Below, piece by piece: positions 24,111-34,117 of a DNA stretch of 56,817 nucleotides. The notes beneath the pieces are model-generated. The model ran no database searches and was not told the origin of the DNA. It was given only the letters and a program-made list of their open reading frames with translations. The DNA is from Marinilactibacillus piezotolerans (GTDB taxonomy: Bacteria > Bacillota > Bacilli > Lactobacillales > Carnobacteriaceae_A): the NCBI RefSeq assembly GCF_900114235.1, contig NZ_FOSJ01000013.1, positions 1 to 56,817 on the forward strand. Reading direction: 5' to 3'. Position numbers and translations under genes: made by a program. Numbering within the stretch: the first letter of the stretch is position 1; every line of letters starts with the position of its first letter.

Positions 24111-26261
24111 ATGCTAACGACAGAATTAAGAGAACTTTTAAACCAAATGACAATTGAAGAAAAAGTAGGACAGACGATTCAGTTATCGGCTGATTTCTTT
24201 TCAGAAGAGACAGAAGATATTACCGGGCCAATGAATGAGATGGCAATGACAGAAGAGAAAAAGTTTCAGATTGGTTCAGTGCTGGGTGTTACGGGTGCTG
24301 AAAAAACAATTAAGTTACAAAAAGAATATATGGAAAAGCACCGACTATCTATTCCATTATTATTTATGGCAGATGTAATCCATGGCGATCACACCATTTT
24401 TCCGATTCCGCTTGGACTAGGTGCTACTTGGGATCCGGAAATGATTAAAGAAGCAGCTAGTATATCCGCGAAAGAAGCGGCTGCTCAAGGATTGCACGTG
24501 ACATTTTCTCCCATGGTTGACTTAGTGAGAGATCCCAGATGGGGAAGAGTCTTAGAATCTACAGGAGAGGATAAGACTTTAAATAAACATTATGCGAGAG
24601 CTTTTGTTGAAGGGTATCAAGGTGCGGATCTTAAAGAAGATTTAACTAAATTAGCCGCTTGTGTAAAACATTTTGCTGGATATGGAGCTCCAAGAGGCGG
24701 CCGAGACTATAATTCAGTTGATTTAAACGAGAATACTTTCAGAGAACATTATCTTCCTGCCTATCAGGAAGGGATAGATGCCGGAGCCAAATTAGTGATG
24801 ACAGCTTTTAACACAATCGACAATATTCCGGCTACAGGAAATAAGCGTCTTATGAGAGAAATACTGAGAAAAGAAATGAATTTTAACGGTGTCTTGATTT
24901 CTGACTGGGGAGCAATTGGAGAATTGGTTCCTCATGGAGTAGCGCAGGATAATAAACAAGCTGCAGAATTAGCTTTAGAAGCAGGAGTAGATATTGAAAT
25001 GATGTCAGCTGCTTATAGTGAGCATTTAGTAGAGTTAGTTAAAACTGATAAAAGTTTAGAGACCTTATTAGATGAAACTGTAATGAACATACTGGTATTA
25101 AAAGAAGAACTGGGATTATTTGATAATCCTTATCGTGGAGCGGATGCAGAAATTGAAAAAATAGCTATCTTCTCTTCGGAAAACAAAGAGGTAGCATTAA
25201 AAGCAGCAGAAAAATCACTAGTCCTCTTAGAAAACAAAAAAGCACTTCCACTAGATCGATCTGAAAAGGTAGTGTTAACCGGTCCTATGAAAAATTCTCA
25301 TGATTTACTGGGAGCATGGTCTTGGAAAGGAGATAAAACAAAAACGCCTACACTCAAAGAGGCAATGGATAATCATTTAGGAAAAGATACCGTGAAAGTG
25401 ATTGATGAAACAGAAATATTTAACGGAGCCCAGAGCTTTTTAATAGCAGAACTGCAAGAAGCAGATACAGTTTTAGTAGCTTTAGGAGAAACCTCTGAAA
25501 TGAGCGGCGAAGCAACAAGTCGTACAAATATTCAACTTCCTAAAATTCAAATCGAACTTTTGAAAGAATTAAGAAAGTTAAATAAAAAAGTCGTTGCGGT
25601 CTTGTTTAATGGAAGACCACTAGATCTTTCTGAAGTGACTCCACTAGTGGATGGTCTGGTTGAAGCTTGGTTTCCAGGTTCAAAAGGCGCTGATGCAATC
25701 GTTAACGTATTATACGGAGTTATCAATCCGTCAGGAAGGTTATCTATGACATTCCCACGATCTGTCGGCCAGATTCCGATTTTTTATAACCAGGATAATA
25801 CCGGTAGACCCAGCGAGCAAGGTAAACCAGCTGATAAGTACTTATCTAAATATCTAGACAGCGAGAACACCCCATTATATCCATTTGGATATGGATTATC
25901 TTACACAACCTTTGAATATACAAATTTAAGATTATCAAAAACTGAAGTAACATCAGCTGATTCAATTGAAGCTTCAGTGACGGTTCGTAATACTGGGTTA
26001 TCTGAAGGAACAGAAACCGTTCAGCTCTATATTCGTGATAAAGTCGGAGAAGTCGTTCGTCCAGTAAAAGAACTACATGATTTTAAACAAATCAGACTAA
26101 AAGCTGGTGAGAGCCGAATAGTAAACTTCACCATATCAGAAGATCAATTAAGATATACACATGCAGATCATACTGTAAAGAGCGATGCAGGAGAATTCCT
26201 TCTTGGAATAGGAGCAGATAGCACGATTGAATTAACCCATTCATTCAATTTGATCAACTGA
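24111..26261 (+). CDS. GH3 beta-glucosidase (probable beta-1,2-glucoside specific)
   Basis: This is a protein of about 716 residues. ATG 24111 follows AAAGGAG; the longer frame from 24075 overlaps the permease and lacks such a site. Domain order: TIM barrel with the KHFAGYGAPRGGRDYN substrate loop; catalytic nucleophile Asp265 in LISDWGAIGEL; alpha/beta sandwich with GETSEMSGEATSR, which should supply the acid/base Glu; and a C-terminal FnIII-like domain from about residue 610. There is no signal peptide, so it is intracellular. In L. innocua the equivalent Lin1840 beside the GH94 phosphorylase cleaves sophorose and other beta-glucosides. The same role is inferred here. Confidence 0.9.
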   Translation: MLTTELRELLNQMTIEEKVGQTIQLSADFFSEETEDITGPMNEMAMTEEKKFQIGSVLGVTGAEKTIKLQKEYMEKHRLSIPLLFMADVIHGDHTIFPIPLGLGATWDPEMIKEAASISAKEAAAQGLHVTFSPMVDLVRDPRWGRVLESTGEDKTLNKHYARAFVEGYQGADLKEDLTKLAACVKHFAGYGAPRGGRDYNSVDLNENTFREHYLPAYQEGIDAGAKLVMTAFNTIDNIPATGNKRLMREILRKEMNFNGVLISDWGAIGELVPHGVAQDNKQAAELALEAGVDIEMMSAAYSEHLVELVKTDKSLETLLDETVMNILVLKEELGLFDNPYRGADAEIEKIAIFSSENKEVALKAAEKSLVLLENKKALPLDRSEKVVLTGPMKNSHDLLGAWSWKGDKTKTPTLKEAMDNHLGKDTVKVIDETEIFNGAQSFLIAELQEADTVLVALGETSEMSGEATSRTNIQLPKIQIELLKELRKLNKKVVAVLFNGRPLDLSEVTPLVDGLVEAWFPGSKGADAIVNVLYGVINPSGRLSMTFPRSVGQIPIFYNQDNTGRPSEQGKPADKYLSKYLDSENTPLYPFGYGLSYTTFEYTNLRLSKTEVTSADSIEASVTVRNTGLSEGTETVQLYIRDKVGEVVRPVKELHDFKQIRLKAGESRIVNFTISEDQLRYTHADHTVKSDAGEFLLGIGADSTIELTHSFNLIN

Positions 26262-26303
26262 TTTAAGTATTGTAAAAAAGTATTCGTTTTAAGGAGTAGT
26301 GGC

Positions 26304-29300
26304 ATGAAAACATTAAAGCAGGAAAATAAGCATATGGAAATATTGGAATCGGGGAAGACGAAGGTTACATTTCTTCAAACAGGAGATTTGTATACGCTCA
26401 AGCATGAAGATATTATGATCAATCAAATTGAAGGAAATATGATCGACGGTTCATTGAACAATATCTATCTGAGATTGTTTGATCAGCACGGACAAGTCCA
26501 AAGCTACAAACCTCTATTAGGAATTAAATCTGATAGTACATTTGCAGTTGGAGAAAAGCAAGCAAGCTGGAAAGGATCTTTTGAAGGGATTGAATACATT
26601 GTTCGTTTTATTTTATCTGAAGATTCTATTTGGTTTTGGGAAGTAGAAGTTAACTGTTCAAACAGGGATATTGATATTGTGTATGGACAAGATCTTGGAT
26701 TGGCAGAAGAGGCAGCATTAAAAGCAAATGAAGCCTATGTCGCCCAATATGTTGATCATAAGATTATTGAAACAGATCTAGGATACTCCATCAACTCTAG
26801 ACAAAATCAACCGCAGAATGGACAACATCCTTATCTGCAGCAAGGAAGTCTAACGATTGCAGATGGTTTTTTGACCGATGGATTTCAGTTCTTCGGTAAA
26901 TCCTATAAAGAAACAAATGAACCAGAAGTTATCTATTATCCGGATTTTGAAAATAAAAATATCCAGTTTGAATTTGATTACAGTATTTTAAAATCTAAAC
27001 GTACATCACTAGACGGAACTGCTAAGTTTATTTTTTATAGTTATTATAAAAATTCTCATCCTGAAGCTGTTGAAAAGTTAGAAGAAATAAAAAAGATACA
27101 GTCAAATTACGATCAAATAATATATGAAGAGTTGACTGAAAAAAAATCTGTAAGTAAAAAAAATTATCTAGGACAACCTTTACAAACAGTATCTATACAA
27201 AAAGATGAAATAGAAGAACTATACCCAAAAAGAGTACAAGAAGAAGTAGTTGATGAAACGTTACTCTCTTTCTTTACAGATAAAAATGCTCATGTGGCAC
27301 TAAAGGAAAAAGAGTATCTACTAGAACGTCCCCATGGACATATCTTATTTACGCATAACAAGACAGTCACTGATGAAAGCATTATGAGCACAACCTCCTG
27401 GATTTATGGAATTTTTAATGCTCAGCTGGTTTTAGGGAATACAGACATGAATAAAGCTTTATCTAACGCTCGAAATCCAATCAACTATTTTAAAACAAGT
27501 GGTCAGCGAGTATACGTTAAGCTTGAAAATGCTTATCACTTATTAACGATGCCTTCATTGATGGAAATCGGGGCTAATTACGTAAAATGGTTGTATAAAA
27601 CGGAAGAAGAAACGTTTATTGTAACGAACCTTTCTTCTGCGACTACATCCACTATTCAATTGTCAGTAGAAAGCAAAAGTGGTAAAAGTTATGAATATCT
27701 GGTTACCAATCAGTTAACAATGAATAGCCGCGAGTATAAAGTTCCAGTCTGGTACGAAGAAAGAGATCAGGCAGTCTATTTTACATTTGATGAACAGACT
27801 GCTGCTCACCAGAAGCTTCCTGACCTCACTTATCGATTCAAACTAGAAGGTGCCTCTTCAACGGTTGTGGGTGAAGATTTTATACTGGATGGCATTGACG
27901 AGGGAACAGCTATGTTGCTGAATTTTAAAGTTGATGCAACAAGTCAGTTCCAGTTGATTATGCAAGGATCTCTTGATGGAAACCAGTTTGATGATGTCAA
28001 ATTGTCGTTTGCTCAAGAAGTTGATGCTTTCTCAACATATTTCGATCAATTAAGTAATGGATTTAAGGTTAACGGTCCTAAACAACTGACTGGAATTTCT
28101 CAAAAAATGAATTTAACGACTTGGTGGTATACGCACAATATGCTCGTTCACTATCTTGTACCGCATGGTCTAGAGCAATTTGGTGGAGCAGCATGGGGAA
28201 CGAGAGATGTCTCTCAGGGACCGGCAGAATATTTAATGGCGATGCAGCAGTATGAGAGTACAAAAGAGATTATAAAAAAAGTCTATACTCATCAACACGT
28301 GCAGGACGGAAACTGGCCGCAGTGGTTCATGTTCGATTCTTATACTCAAGTACAAGCCGATGAAAGCCATGGAGACGTGATTGTCTGGCCATTAAAGATG
28401 TTGGCAGACTATATTGAATCGACTGGTGATTTTGACATTCTGGAAGCTTCAGTACCTTATTTTGATAAAATCACAAAAGAAATAACGCAAGAGTCTGAAA
28501 CAATTAGAGATCATGTAACCAAGCAATTAAATTATATTCAACATCATTTCTTAGGTAATACCTTCTTGTCTTCTTATGGAGATGGTGATTGGGATGATAC
28601 ACTGCAACCGCATAATCAAAGTCTCAAAAAAGATATGGCCAGCAGTTGGACGATCGCTTTGACCTATCAGACTTTACAGAAATTTGCGAAGGGGTTAAAA
28701 AACAATCAAGATGGATGGTCAGATGAGGTTAGAAAATTATCAGAAAATATTGCAGCTGATTTCAGAAAGTATGTCTCATCAAACGAAGTCGTACCAGGAT
28801 TTATCTATATGCCAAGTGAAGATGAAATCGTAAAAATGGTTCATCCTGAAGATACAACAACAGGAATCCAGTATCGTCTGCTTCCTATGATCAGAGGAAT
28901 GATCAGTGAACTGTTTACAAAAGAACAGGTTGATAAACATTATGAAATTATTCAAAAACACTTAAATACACCAGATGGCGTTCGGCTGATGAATCGACCA
29001 GCTACCTATAGAGGTGGAGTCAGCCACCAATTCAAGCGAGCAGAGCAAGCGGCAAACTTTGGTCGTGAAATTGGCCTAATGTATGTACATGCACATATCA
29101 GATATATCGAAGCGATGGCTAAAATCGGTAAGCCGAATGAAATCTGGAAAGGTCTTGAGACGATCAATCCAATTAATATTCAGCAAGTTGTAGAAAATGC
29201 AGAACTAAGACAGAGCAATACGTATTTCAGTAGTTCAGATGCTGATTTTTCTAATCGCTATGAAGCTCAAGAACAGTTTGATTTAGTTAAAAAAGGGGAT

Positions 29301-29663
29301 GTAAAGGTAAAAGGTGGATGGAGAATTTACTCAAGCGGGCCAGGTATTTACATGAATCAACTGGTCTCAAATGCCTTAGGTATTCGAATTCAAGATAAGA
29401 ATCTAGTATTAGACCCTGTTTTAACAAAAGAAATGGATGGATTAGCTGTAGAGTATTACTACGACGATAAACCGCTTATTATAAAATATCATTATAATGA
29501 ACAAAGCCAATTGAGTGTTAGAGTAAACAATCAGGAAGTTTCACATAAAATGATTGAAAATCCTTACCGAAATGCCGGGGTTCTTCTTGATAATTCAGAT
29601 TTAATTAATCATTTGAACCAAGAAAAAAATATTATTGATGTGTATTATCCGGTTTATAATTAA
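26304..29663 (+). CDS. GH94 phosphorylase, probable 1,2-beta-oligoglucan phosphorylase
   Basis: This is a 1119-residue cytosolic enzyme. The C-terminal (alpha/alpha)6 barrel has WGTRDVSQGPAEYL and YGDGDWDDTLQP (DWDD at 762-765, the general-acid region), both typical of GH94. The extra N-terminal 300-plus residues and the total size match 1,2-beta-oligoglucan phosphorylases (about 1100) rather than cellobiose phosphorylase (about 800). Such enzymes use inorganic phosphate to release glucose 1-phosphate from beta-1,2-glucan chains down to sophorose, which the GH3 then splits. GGAG supports the ATG. It lies 42 bases after the GH3 gene. Other beta-linkages cannot be excluded from sequence alone. 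Confidence 0.85.
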   Translation: MKTLKQENKHMEILESGKTKVTFLQTGDLYTLKHEDIMINQIEGNMIDGSLNNIYLRLFDQHGQVQSYKPLLGIKSDSTFAVGEKQASWKGSFEGIEYIVRFILSEDSIWFWEVEVNCSNRDIDIVYGQDLGLAEEAALKANEAYVAQYVDHKIIETDLGYSINSRQNQPQNGQHPYLQQGSLTIADGFLTDGFQFFGKSYKETNEPEVIYYPDFENKNIQFEFDYSILKSKRTSLDGTAKFIFYSYYKNSHPEAVEKLEEIKKIQSNYDQIIYEELTEKKSVSKKNYLGQPLQTVSIQKDEIEELYPKRVQEEVVDETLLSFFTDKNAHVALKEKEYLLERPHGHILFTHNKTVTDESIMSTTSWIYGIFNAQLVLGNTDMNKALSNARNPINYFKTSGQRVYVKLENAYHLLTMPSLMEIGANYVKWLYKTEEETFIVTNLSSATTSTIQLSVESKSGKSYEYLVTNQLTMNSREYKVPVWYEERDQAVYFTFDEQTAAHQKLPDLTYRFKLEGASSTVVGEDFILDGIDEGTAMLLNFKVDATSQFQLIMQGSLDGNQFDDVKLSFAQEVDAFSTYFDQLSNGFKVNGPKQLTGISQKMNLTTWWYTHNMLVHYLVPHGLEQFGGAAWGTRDVSQGPAEYLMAMQQYESTKEIIKKVYTHQHVQDGNWPQWFMFDSYTQVQADESHGDVIVWPLKMLADYIESTGDFDILEASVPYFDKITKEITQESETIRDHVTKQLNYIQHHFLGNTFLSSYGDGDWDDTLQPHNQSLKKDMASSWTIALTYQTLQKFAKGLKNNQDGWSDEVRKLSENIAADFRKYVSSNEVVPGFIYMPSEDEIVKMVHPEDTTTGIQYRLLPMIRGMISELFTKEQVDKHYEIIQKHLNTPDGVRLMNRPATYRGGVSHQFKRAEQAANFGREIGLMYVHAHIRYIEAMAKIGKPNEIWKGLETINPINIQQVVENAELRQSNTYFSSSDADFSNRYEAQEQFDLVKKGDVKVKGGWRIYSSGPGIYMNQLVSNALGIRIQDKNLVLDPVLTKEMDGLAVEYYYDDKPLIIKYHYNEQSQLSVRVNNQEVSHKMIENPYRNAGVLLDNSDLINHLNQEKNIIDVYYPVYN

Positions 29664-29731
29664 TCACTAATTGGAAAACATGAAATTCAGTAGGATAAAA
29701 GCAGTATAAAAATATTCTAGGAGAGATCATC

Positions 29732-31198
29732 TTGAAACTACTATTCATTGATGTAGATTCATTAAGGCCAGACCATTTAGGTTGTTACGGTTATCATCGA
29801 AACACTTCTCCAAATATTGACCGTATAGCAGAAAGAGGCATAAGATTTACTAAATATTATGCTTCTGATGCTCCCTGCAAGCCCTCTAGAACAGCATTTA
29901 CTACTGGGAAGTTTGGTATACGAACAGGAGTAGTGGATCATGGTGGTAAAGCGACTAATTTAAGGAATTCTGAGAAAAATTCAGATTTTAAAGATGGTCT
30001 TGAAACCTTCAGTCTTCCAGGTATTTTACGTCAAAAAGGCTTGGAAACTGTCTTAGTCAGTACCTTTCATGAAAGACATTCTGCATGGCATTTTGCAGCA
30101 GGATGGAATCAGATTTTTAACTGCGGTAAATTAGGAGACGAAATAGCATCTGAAGTCACACCGATTGCATTAAAATGGTTAAAATCAAATACTGATAAAG
30201 ATAATTGGTGTTTATATCTAAATTACTGGGATCCACATACTCCTTATCGTACACCAGATAGTTATGGAGAACCATTCAGGAATGATCCTTTGCCTGACTG
30301 GCTGACTAAAGAAAAACTTGAGAAAGACAGAGAATTAGCTGGACCGCATTCGGCTAGAGAAGTTGACATGTATTGGAATAAACCATTACCTGAGTATCCA
30401 AGATATCCGACTGAAATAAAAGATATGGATGATATGCGTAAATTAATTGATGGGTACGATACGGGGATACGTTATATGGATGACCATTTAGGACAGATTT
30501 TTGAAGAATTGGATAACCAAGGGATTTTAGATGAAGTTGCGGTAATCATAACAGGTGATCATGGCGAAAACCTAGGTGAGCTGGGAATTTATGCTGAGCA
30601 TGCTACAGCCGATAAAGGTACATGCAACATACCCATGATTCTTTCACTTCCAGAAATGAAAGATAGTAGGATTGACGATAACTTTCATTATAATATGGAC
30701 ATCTTACCGACTCTTGCAGAATGGCTAAACGTGGAATCAGATCCTGAGTGGGACGCAAAAAGTTTTGCACCTGCATTAAGTGGACAGTCCTATAAAGACC
30801 GCAAGTTTCTAGTGATTAGTCAATGTTCTCACGTTTGTCAGAGAAGTGTTTTATTTGATAAGTGGTTATATATAAGAACTTATCACGATGGCTTTCATCT
30901 ATTTGAAAAGCACATGCTATTTGACTTAGAGGAAGATCCTTATGAACAACATAATCTGGCTGAAACTAGAGAAGATATTGTAAGAGAAGCAATAGAATTG
31001 TTGAATGAATGGCAGGACGAAATGATGGCTAAAATGACAGAACCAGTAGACCCTTTATGGACGGTGATGAATGAAGGTGGACCCTATCACGCCAAAGGTA
31101 ATCTTGAAATGTATATCAATCAGCGATTACTTCCAACAGGCAGAACAGAAGCTGTTGAGAAATTAAAGCAAGCGTATCCAAATGAATTTAAGGTATAA
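29732..31198 (+). CDS. sulfatase / alkaline-phosphatase superfamily hydrolase, Cys type, cytosolic
   Basis: These 488 residues start at TTG, with AGGAGAG upstream. The N-terminal block LFIDVDSLRPDHLGCYGY holds metal ligands Asp7 and Asp9. The activation motif is APCKPSRTAFTTG: Cys49 in C-x-P-S-R, which is normally converted to formylglycine by FGE or an anaerobic maturase. A second metal site is TGDHGENLGE. There is no signal peptide. Relatives include sulfatases and phosphonate or phosphodiester monoester hydrolases with the same motif. Lying between GH94 and LacI genes, it may remove a sulfate or phospho (for example phosphoglycerol) group from the imported glucan. The substrate is unknown. 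No maturase gene is visible in the window. Confidence 0.85.
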   Translation: MKLLFIDVDSLRPDHLGCYGYHRNTSPNIDRIAERGIRFTKYYASDAPCKPSRTAFTTGKFGIRTGVVDHGGKATNLRNSEKNSDFKDGLETFSLPGILRQKGLETVLVSTFHERHSAWHFAAGWNQIFNCGKLGDEIASEVTPIALKWLKSNTDKDNWCLYLNYWDPHTPYRTPDSYGEPFRNDPLPDWLTKEKLEKDRELAGPHSAREVDMYWNKPLPEYPRYPTEIKDMDDMRKLIDGYDTGIRYMDDHLGQIFEELDNQGILDEVAVIITGDHGENLGELGIYAEHATADKGTCNIPMILSLPEMKDSRIDDNFHYNMDILPTLAEWLNVESDPEWDAKSFAPALSGQSYKDRKFLVISQCSHVCQRSVLFDKWLYIRTYHDGFHLFEKHMLFDLEEDPYEQHNLAETREDIVREAIELLNEWQDEMMAKMTEPVDPLWTVMNEGGPYHAKGNLEMYINQRLLPTGRTEAVEKLKQAYPNEFKV

Positions 31199-31308
31199 TG
31201 TAACTTGAATTTATAAGTTCTCTTAAAATAGCTTGCGAAAGCGATTCAAGATAGTTAAAGTGAAATATGTGAGTTAGTAGATTGTAATAGAAAGTTAGGT
31301 AGATTCTT

Positions 31309-32277
31309 ATGACTGGAATCAAAGATATAGCTAAAAAAGCGAATGTGTCTATTTCAACTGTCTCCTATGCATTGAATAATAGTTCTAAGGTCAGTGAAAA
31401 AACTAGAAAACGTATTCTGATGATTGCTGATGAAATGAATTATATCCCAAATAGAGCAGGACAGAATTTGAGGAGGAAACAAACTAGAATCATTGGTGTT
31501 CATCTATCCAGTTATAGTGGTAGTTTTTATGGTGATTTACTAGATGGTATTCATAATATGGCTAAAGAACTAGGGTTTGATATCATTGCTTGTTCTGGAG
31601 AAAAGTCTCGCCTGTTTCTGCCACAGGGAATGATTGATGGAATTATCGTATTGGATCAGTATTATCCAGATGAACAGTTGCTTAAATATGCTGAAGAAGG
31701 TCATTCGATTGTAGTCTTAGATAGACAATTAGAACATGAGAATATTCGACATGTACTGCTTGATAATCAAGAAGGAATGAAACAAGCAGTGCAATCATTA
31801 AAGTCTTCTCCAGTAGAAGTCATTGACATTATTGGCGGACCAAAAGGCAACTTTGACAGCAAAGAACGGTTAAAGACTGCAACGCAAGAGATTAGCAAAT
31901 TAGGGAAAAAATTCCGTATTTATAAAGGTGAATTTACAGAAGAATCAGGCTATCTAGCGGCACGAGAGATAGCAGCTGAAGCAAAGAAACAATCTGGGCT
32001 GCAGGCAAAAAAAATCCAGATTATTGCATTAAATGATGAAATGGGAATCGGCGCTTATAATTATTTTAAAAACTCTTCATTAAATACGGAAACTGAAGTG
32101 AAAATCATTGGATTTGATAATCTTGTCGTCAGTCGCTATCTAGATCCCAAAATGCATAGTGTAACCTACTCAAAAAGAGAATGGGGAGCGGTAGGTATGA
32201 ATACGCTATACAAAATGTTGAATGGAGAAAGAGGAAAAGATGCACTGATTTCAACGAAGTTTTCGGCGAATCAATAA
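31309..32277 (+). CDS. LacI/GalR family transcriptional regulator of the glucan locus
   Basis: This 322-residue protein has an N-terminal HTH (IKDIAKKANVSISTVSYALN) with hinge helix NRAGQNLRRKQT, then a periplasmic-binding-type effector domain (IGVHLSS at the first strand, ALNDEMGIGAYNYF near the end). It lies inside the cluster it probably controls. The palindromes at 20146 and 20976 are standard LacI-family operators and are the obvious targets. The effector would be an imported or partly degraded sugar. Codons just before the start show only a weak ribosome binding site. Confidence 0.9.
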   Translation: MTGIKDIAKKANVSISTVSYALNNSSKVSEKTRKRILMIADEMNYIPNRAGQNLRRKQTRIIGVHLSSYSGSFYGDLLDGIHNMAKELGFDIIACSGEKSRLFLPQGMIDGIIVLDQYYPDEQLLKYAEEGHSIVVLDRQLEHENIRHVLLDNQEGMKQAVQSLKSSPVEVIDIIGGPKGNFDSKERLKTATQEISKLGKKFRIYKGEFTEESGYLAAREIAAEAKKQSGLQAKKIQIIALNDEMGIGAYNYFKNSSLNTETEVKIIGFDNLVVSRYLDPKMHSVTYSKREWGAVGMNTLYKMLNGERGKDALISTKFSANQ

Positions 32278-32294
32278 ATGAGGTGAAACTATAT

Positions 32295-33914
32295 ATGACA
32301 GGGTGGAAAAATTTAGTCGTTTATCAAATCTATCCCAGAAGTTTTCAGGATTCCAATGGGGATGGAATCGGGGATATTCCCGGTATTATAAAGCGTTTAG
32401 ATTATCTGCAGACATTGGGCGTGAATGCAGTTTGGCTGAGTCCAGTCTATGAATCTCCAAACGATGATAATGGCTATGACATCAGCAACTATGAAGCGAT
32501 ACATCCTGAATACGGAACGATGGATGATATGAATAATCTGATTGCTGAAGCCGATAAAAGAAATATTAGGATTATTATGGATCAAGTAGTGAATCATACT
32601 TCTGATGAACATCCCTGGTTTCAAGAAGCGATTAGAGATAAAACAAGCAAATATAGAGATTATTATATTTGGAGAGACCCAGTTAATGGGAGAGAACCCA
32701 ACGATTTAAAATCAGCATTCGGAGGTTCAGCATGGGAATATGATGAAAAATCTGGACAATACTATCTTCATATTTTCAGCAGGAAACAACCGGATCTAAA
32801 TTGGGAAAATAAAGAAATGCGTCAGGATATCTATAAGATGATGAATTTCTGGCTGGATAAAGGAATTGGCGGTTTCAGAATGGATGTTATTGATTTATTA
32901 GGAAAAGATCCTGATCAGAAAATAACCGGGAACGGTCCAAAATTACATGATTTTCTGAAAGAAATGCACCAGAAGACCTTTGGAAACTATGATGTCATGA
33001 CTGTTGGAGAAAGCTGGGTGCTGACGCCTGAAACAGCCCCGCTTTTTGCAGACGAAGGCAGAAATGAATTAAATATGATGTTTCAATTCGAACACCTGAT
33101 GATTGATGAATTGCCCGAAACTTCAAAATGGGACTTAAAGAAGTTAGACTTAATAGAATTGAAACAAGTGTTTAACAAATGGCAAACTGGGATACCGGAT
33201 ACTACGTGGAACAGTTTATTCTGGGATAATCACGATACCCCTAGAATCGTGTCAAGATACGGTAACGACAAGAAATATCGGGTTGAGAGTGCAAAGATGC
33301 TAGCTATTTTGCTTCACTTGATGAAAGGTACACCATATATTTATCAAGGGGAAGAAATCGGGATGACAAATCTAGCAATTAATCACATCTCAGAAGTTCA
33401 AGATATTGAAAGCTACCGACTATATCACGAAAAATTAGCTCAAGGTTGGACAGAAGAACAAATTATTGAAGCAATCAACACCAAAGGAAGAGATAATGCA
33501 CGCACACCAATGCAGTGGGCAGATAGTGCGAAGGGAGGATTTACAACCGGGACCCCTTGGATGAAAGTCAATTCAAATATTCAAGAAATCAATGTTGAAG
33601 AGGCCCTGAAGGATGAAAATTCCGTTTTTTATACTTATCAGAAACTAATTCAGTTAAGAAAAGAACATACTGTAGTTATTGATGGAGAATTTAAAATGAT
33701 GCTTTTAGATCATCCGAAGATTTTTGCATATGAACGTCAAAATTCCGATACTACTTGGCTGATTGTGGCTAATTTCAGTGATCAGGAAACCAAACTGTCA
33801 CTGTCAGATAAAGAACAAATTGTGGAAGTCATTATTTCTAATTCAGATAAAAAAGCTTACAATTTAAAAGAACTGAATCTATCCCCATATGAAACTTTCG
33901 TAGTGGAGAAATAA
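32295..33914 (+). CDS. GH13 oligo-1,6-glucosidase / alpha-glucosidase
   Basis: This is a protein of about 539 residues. ATG 32295 has GAGGTGA 9 bases upstream; the longer frame overlaps lacI. The catalytic residues are Asp197 (GGFRMDVID), Glu239 (TVGESW) and Asp314 (WDNHDTPR). Val after the nucleophile is the residue linked with alpha-1,6 specificity in GH13_31; alpha-1,4 enzymes have Thr. It is cytosolic. Its presence in a beta-glucan locus is odd: it may serve a mixed substrate or simply share the transcript. A terminator follows. Confidence 0.9.
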   Translation: MTGWKNLVVYQIYPRSFQDSNGDGIGDIPGIIKRLDYLQTLGVNAVWLSPVYESPNDDNGYDISNYEAIHPEYGTMDDMNNLIAEADKRNIRIIMDQVVNHTSDEHPWFQEAIRDKTSKYRDYYIWRDPVNGREPNDLKSAFGGSAWEYDEKSGQYYLHIFSRKQPDLNWENKEMRQDIYKMMNFWLDKGIGGFRMDVIDLLGKDPDQKITGNGPKLHDFLKEMHQKTFGNYDVMTVGESWVLTPETAPLFADEGRNELNMMFQFEHLMIDELPETSKWDLKKLDLIELKQVFNKWQTGIPDTTWNSLFWDNHDTPRIVSRYGNDKKYRVESAKMLAILLHLMKGTPYIYQGEEIGMTNLAINHISEVQDIESYRLYHEKLAQGWTEEQIIEAINTKGRDNARTPMQWADSAKGGFTTGTPWMKVNSNIQEINVEEALKDENSVFYTYQKLIQLRKEHTVVIDGEFKMMLLDHPKIFAYERQNSDTTWLIVANFSDQETKLSLSDKEQIVEVIISNSDKKAYNLKELNLSPYETFVVEK

Positions 33915-33925
33915 CTATCTTTAAG

Positions 33926-33964
33926 ATACACTTATTCCTTTACAAAAGGAATAAGTGTATTTTC
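33926..33964 (+). terminator. terminator closing the glucan operon
   Basis: ATACACTTATTCCTT (33926-33940) pairs with AAGGAATAAGTGTAT (33946-33960), followed by TTTT. Confidence 0.9.
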
Positions 33965-34117
33965 ACCTCAACCATTAGTCCTTGTTTAGTTAGTTGTTTT
34001 CATAGTTAAAGACTTATATTTTTTATCCGCTCATTACATATTATGATTGAATAATTATTTAGTTGCGTATACTTTTATGTTAGGATTTTATAGGACAAAA
34101 GGAAAGAGGAGAAGTAA

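Noticed and set aside
31230-31250. Possible third LacI site (TTGCGAAAGCGATTCAAG) before lacI
   Set aside because: It shares only the GAAA-CG core, is not symmetric, and does not match the 14-bp palindrome at the other two sites.
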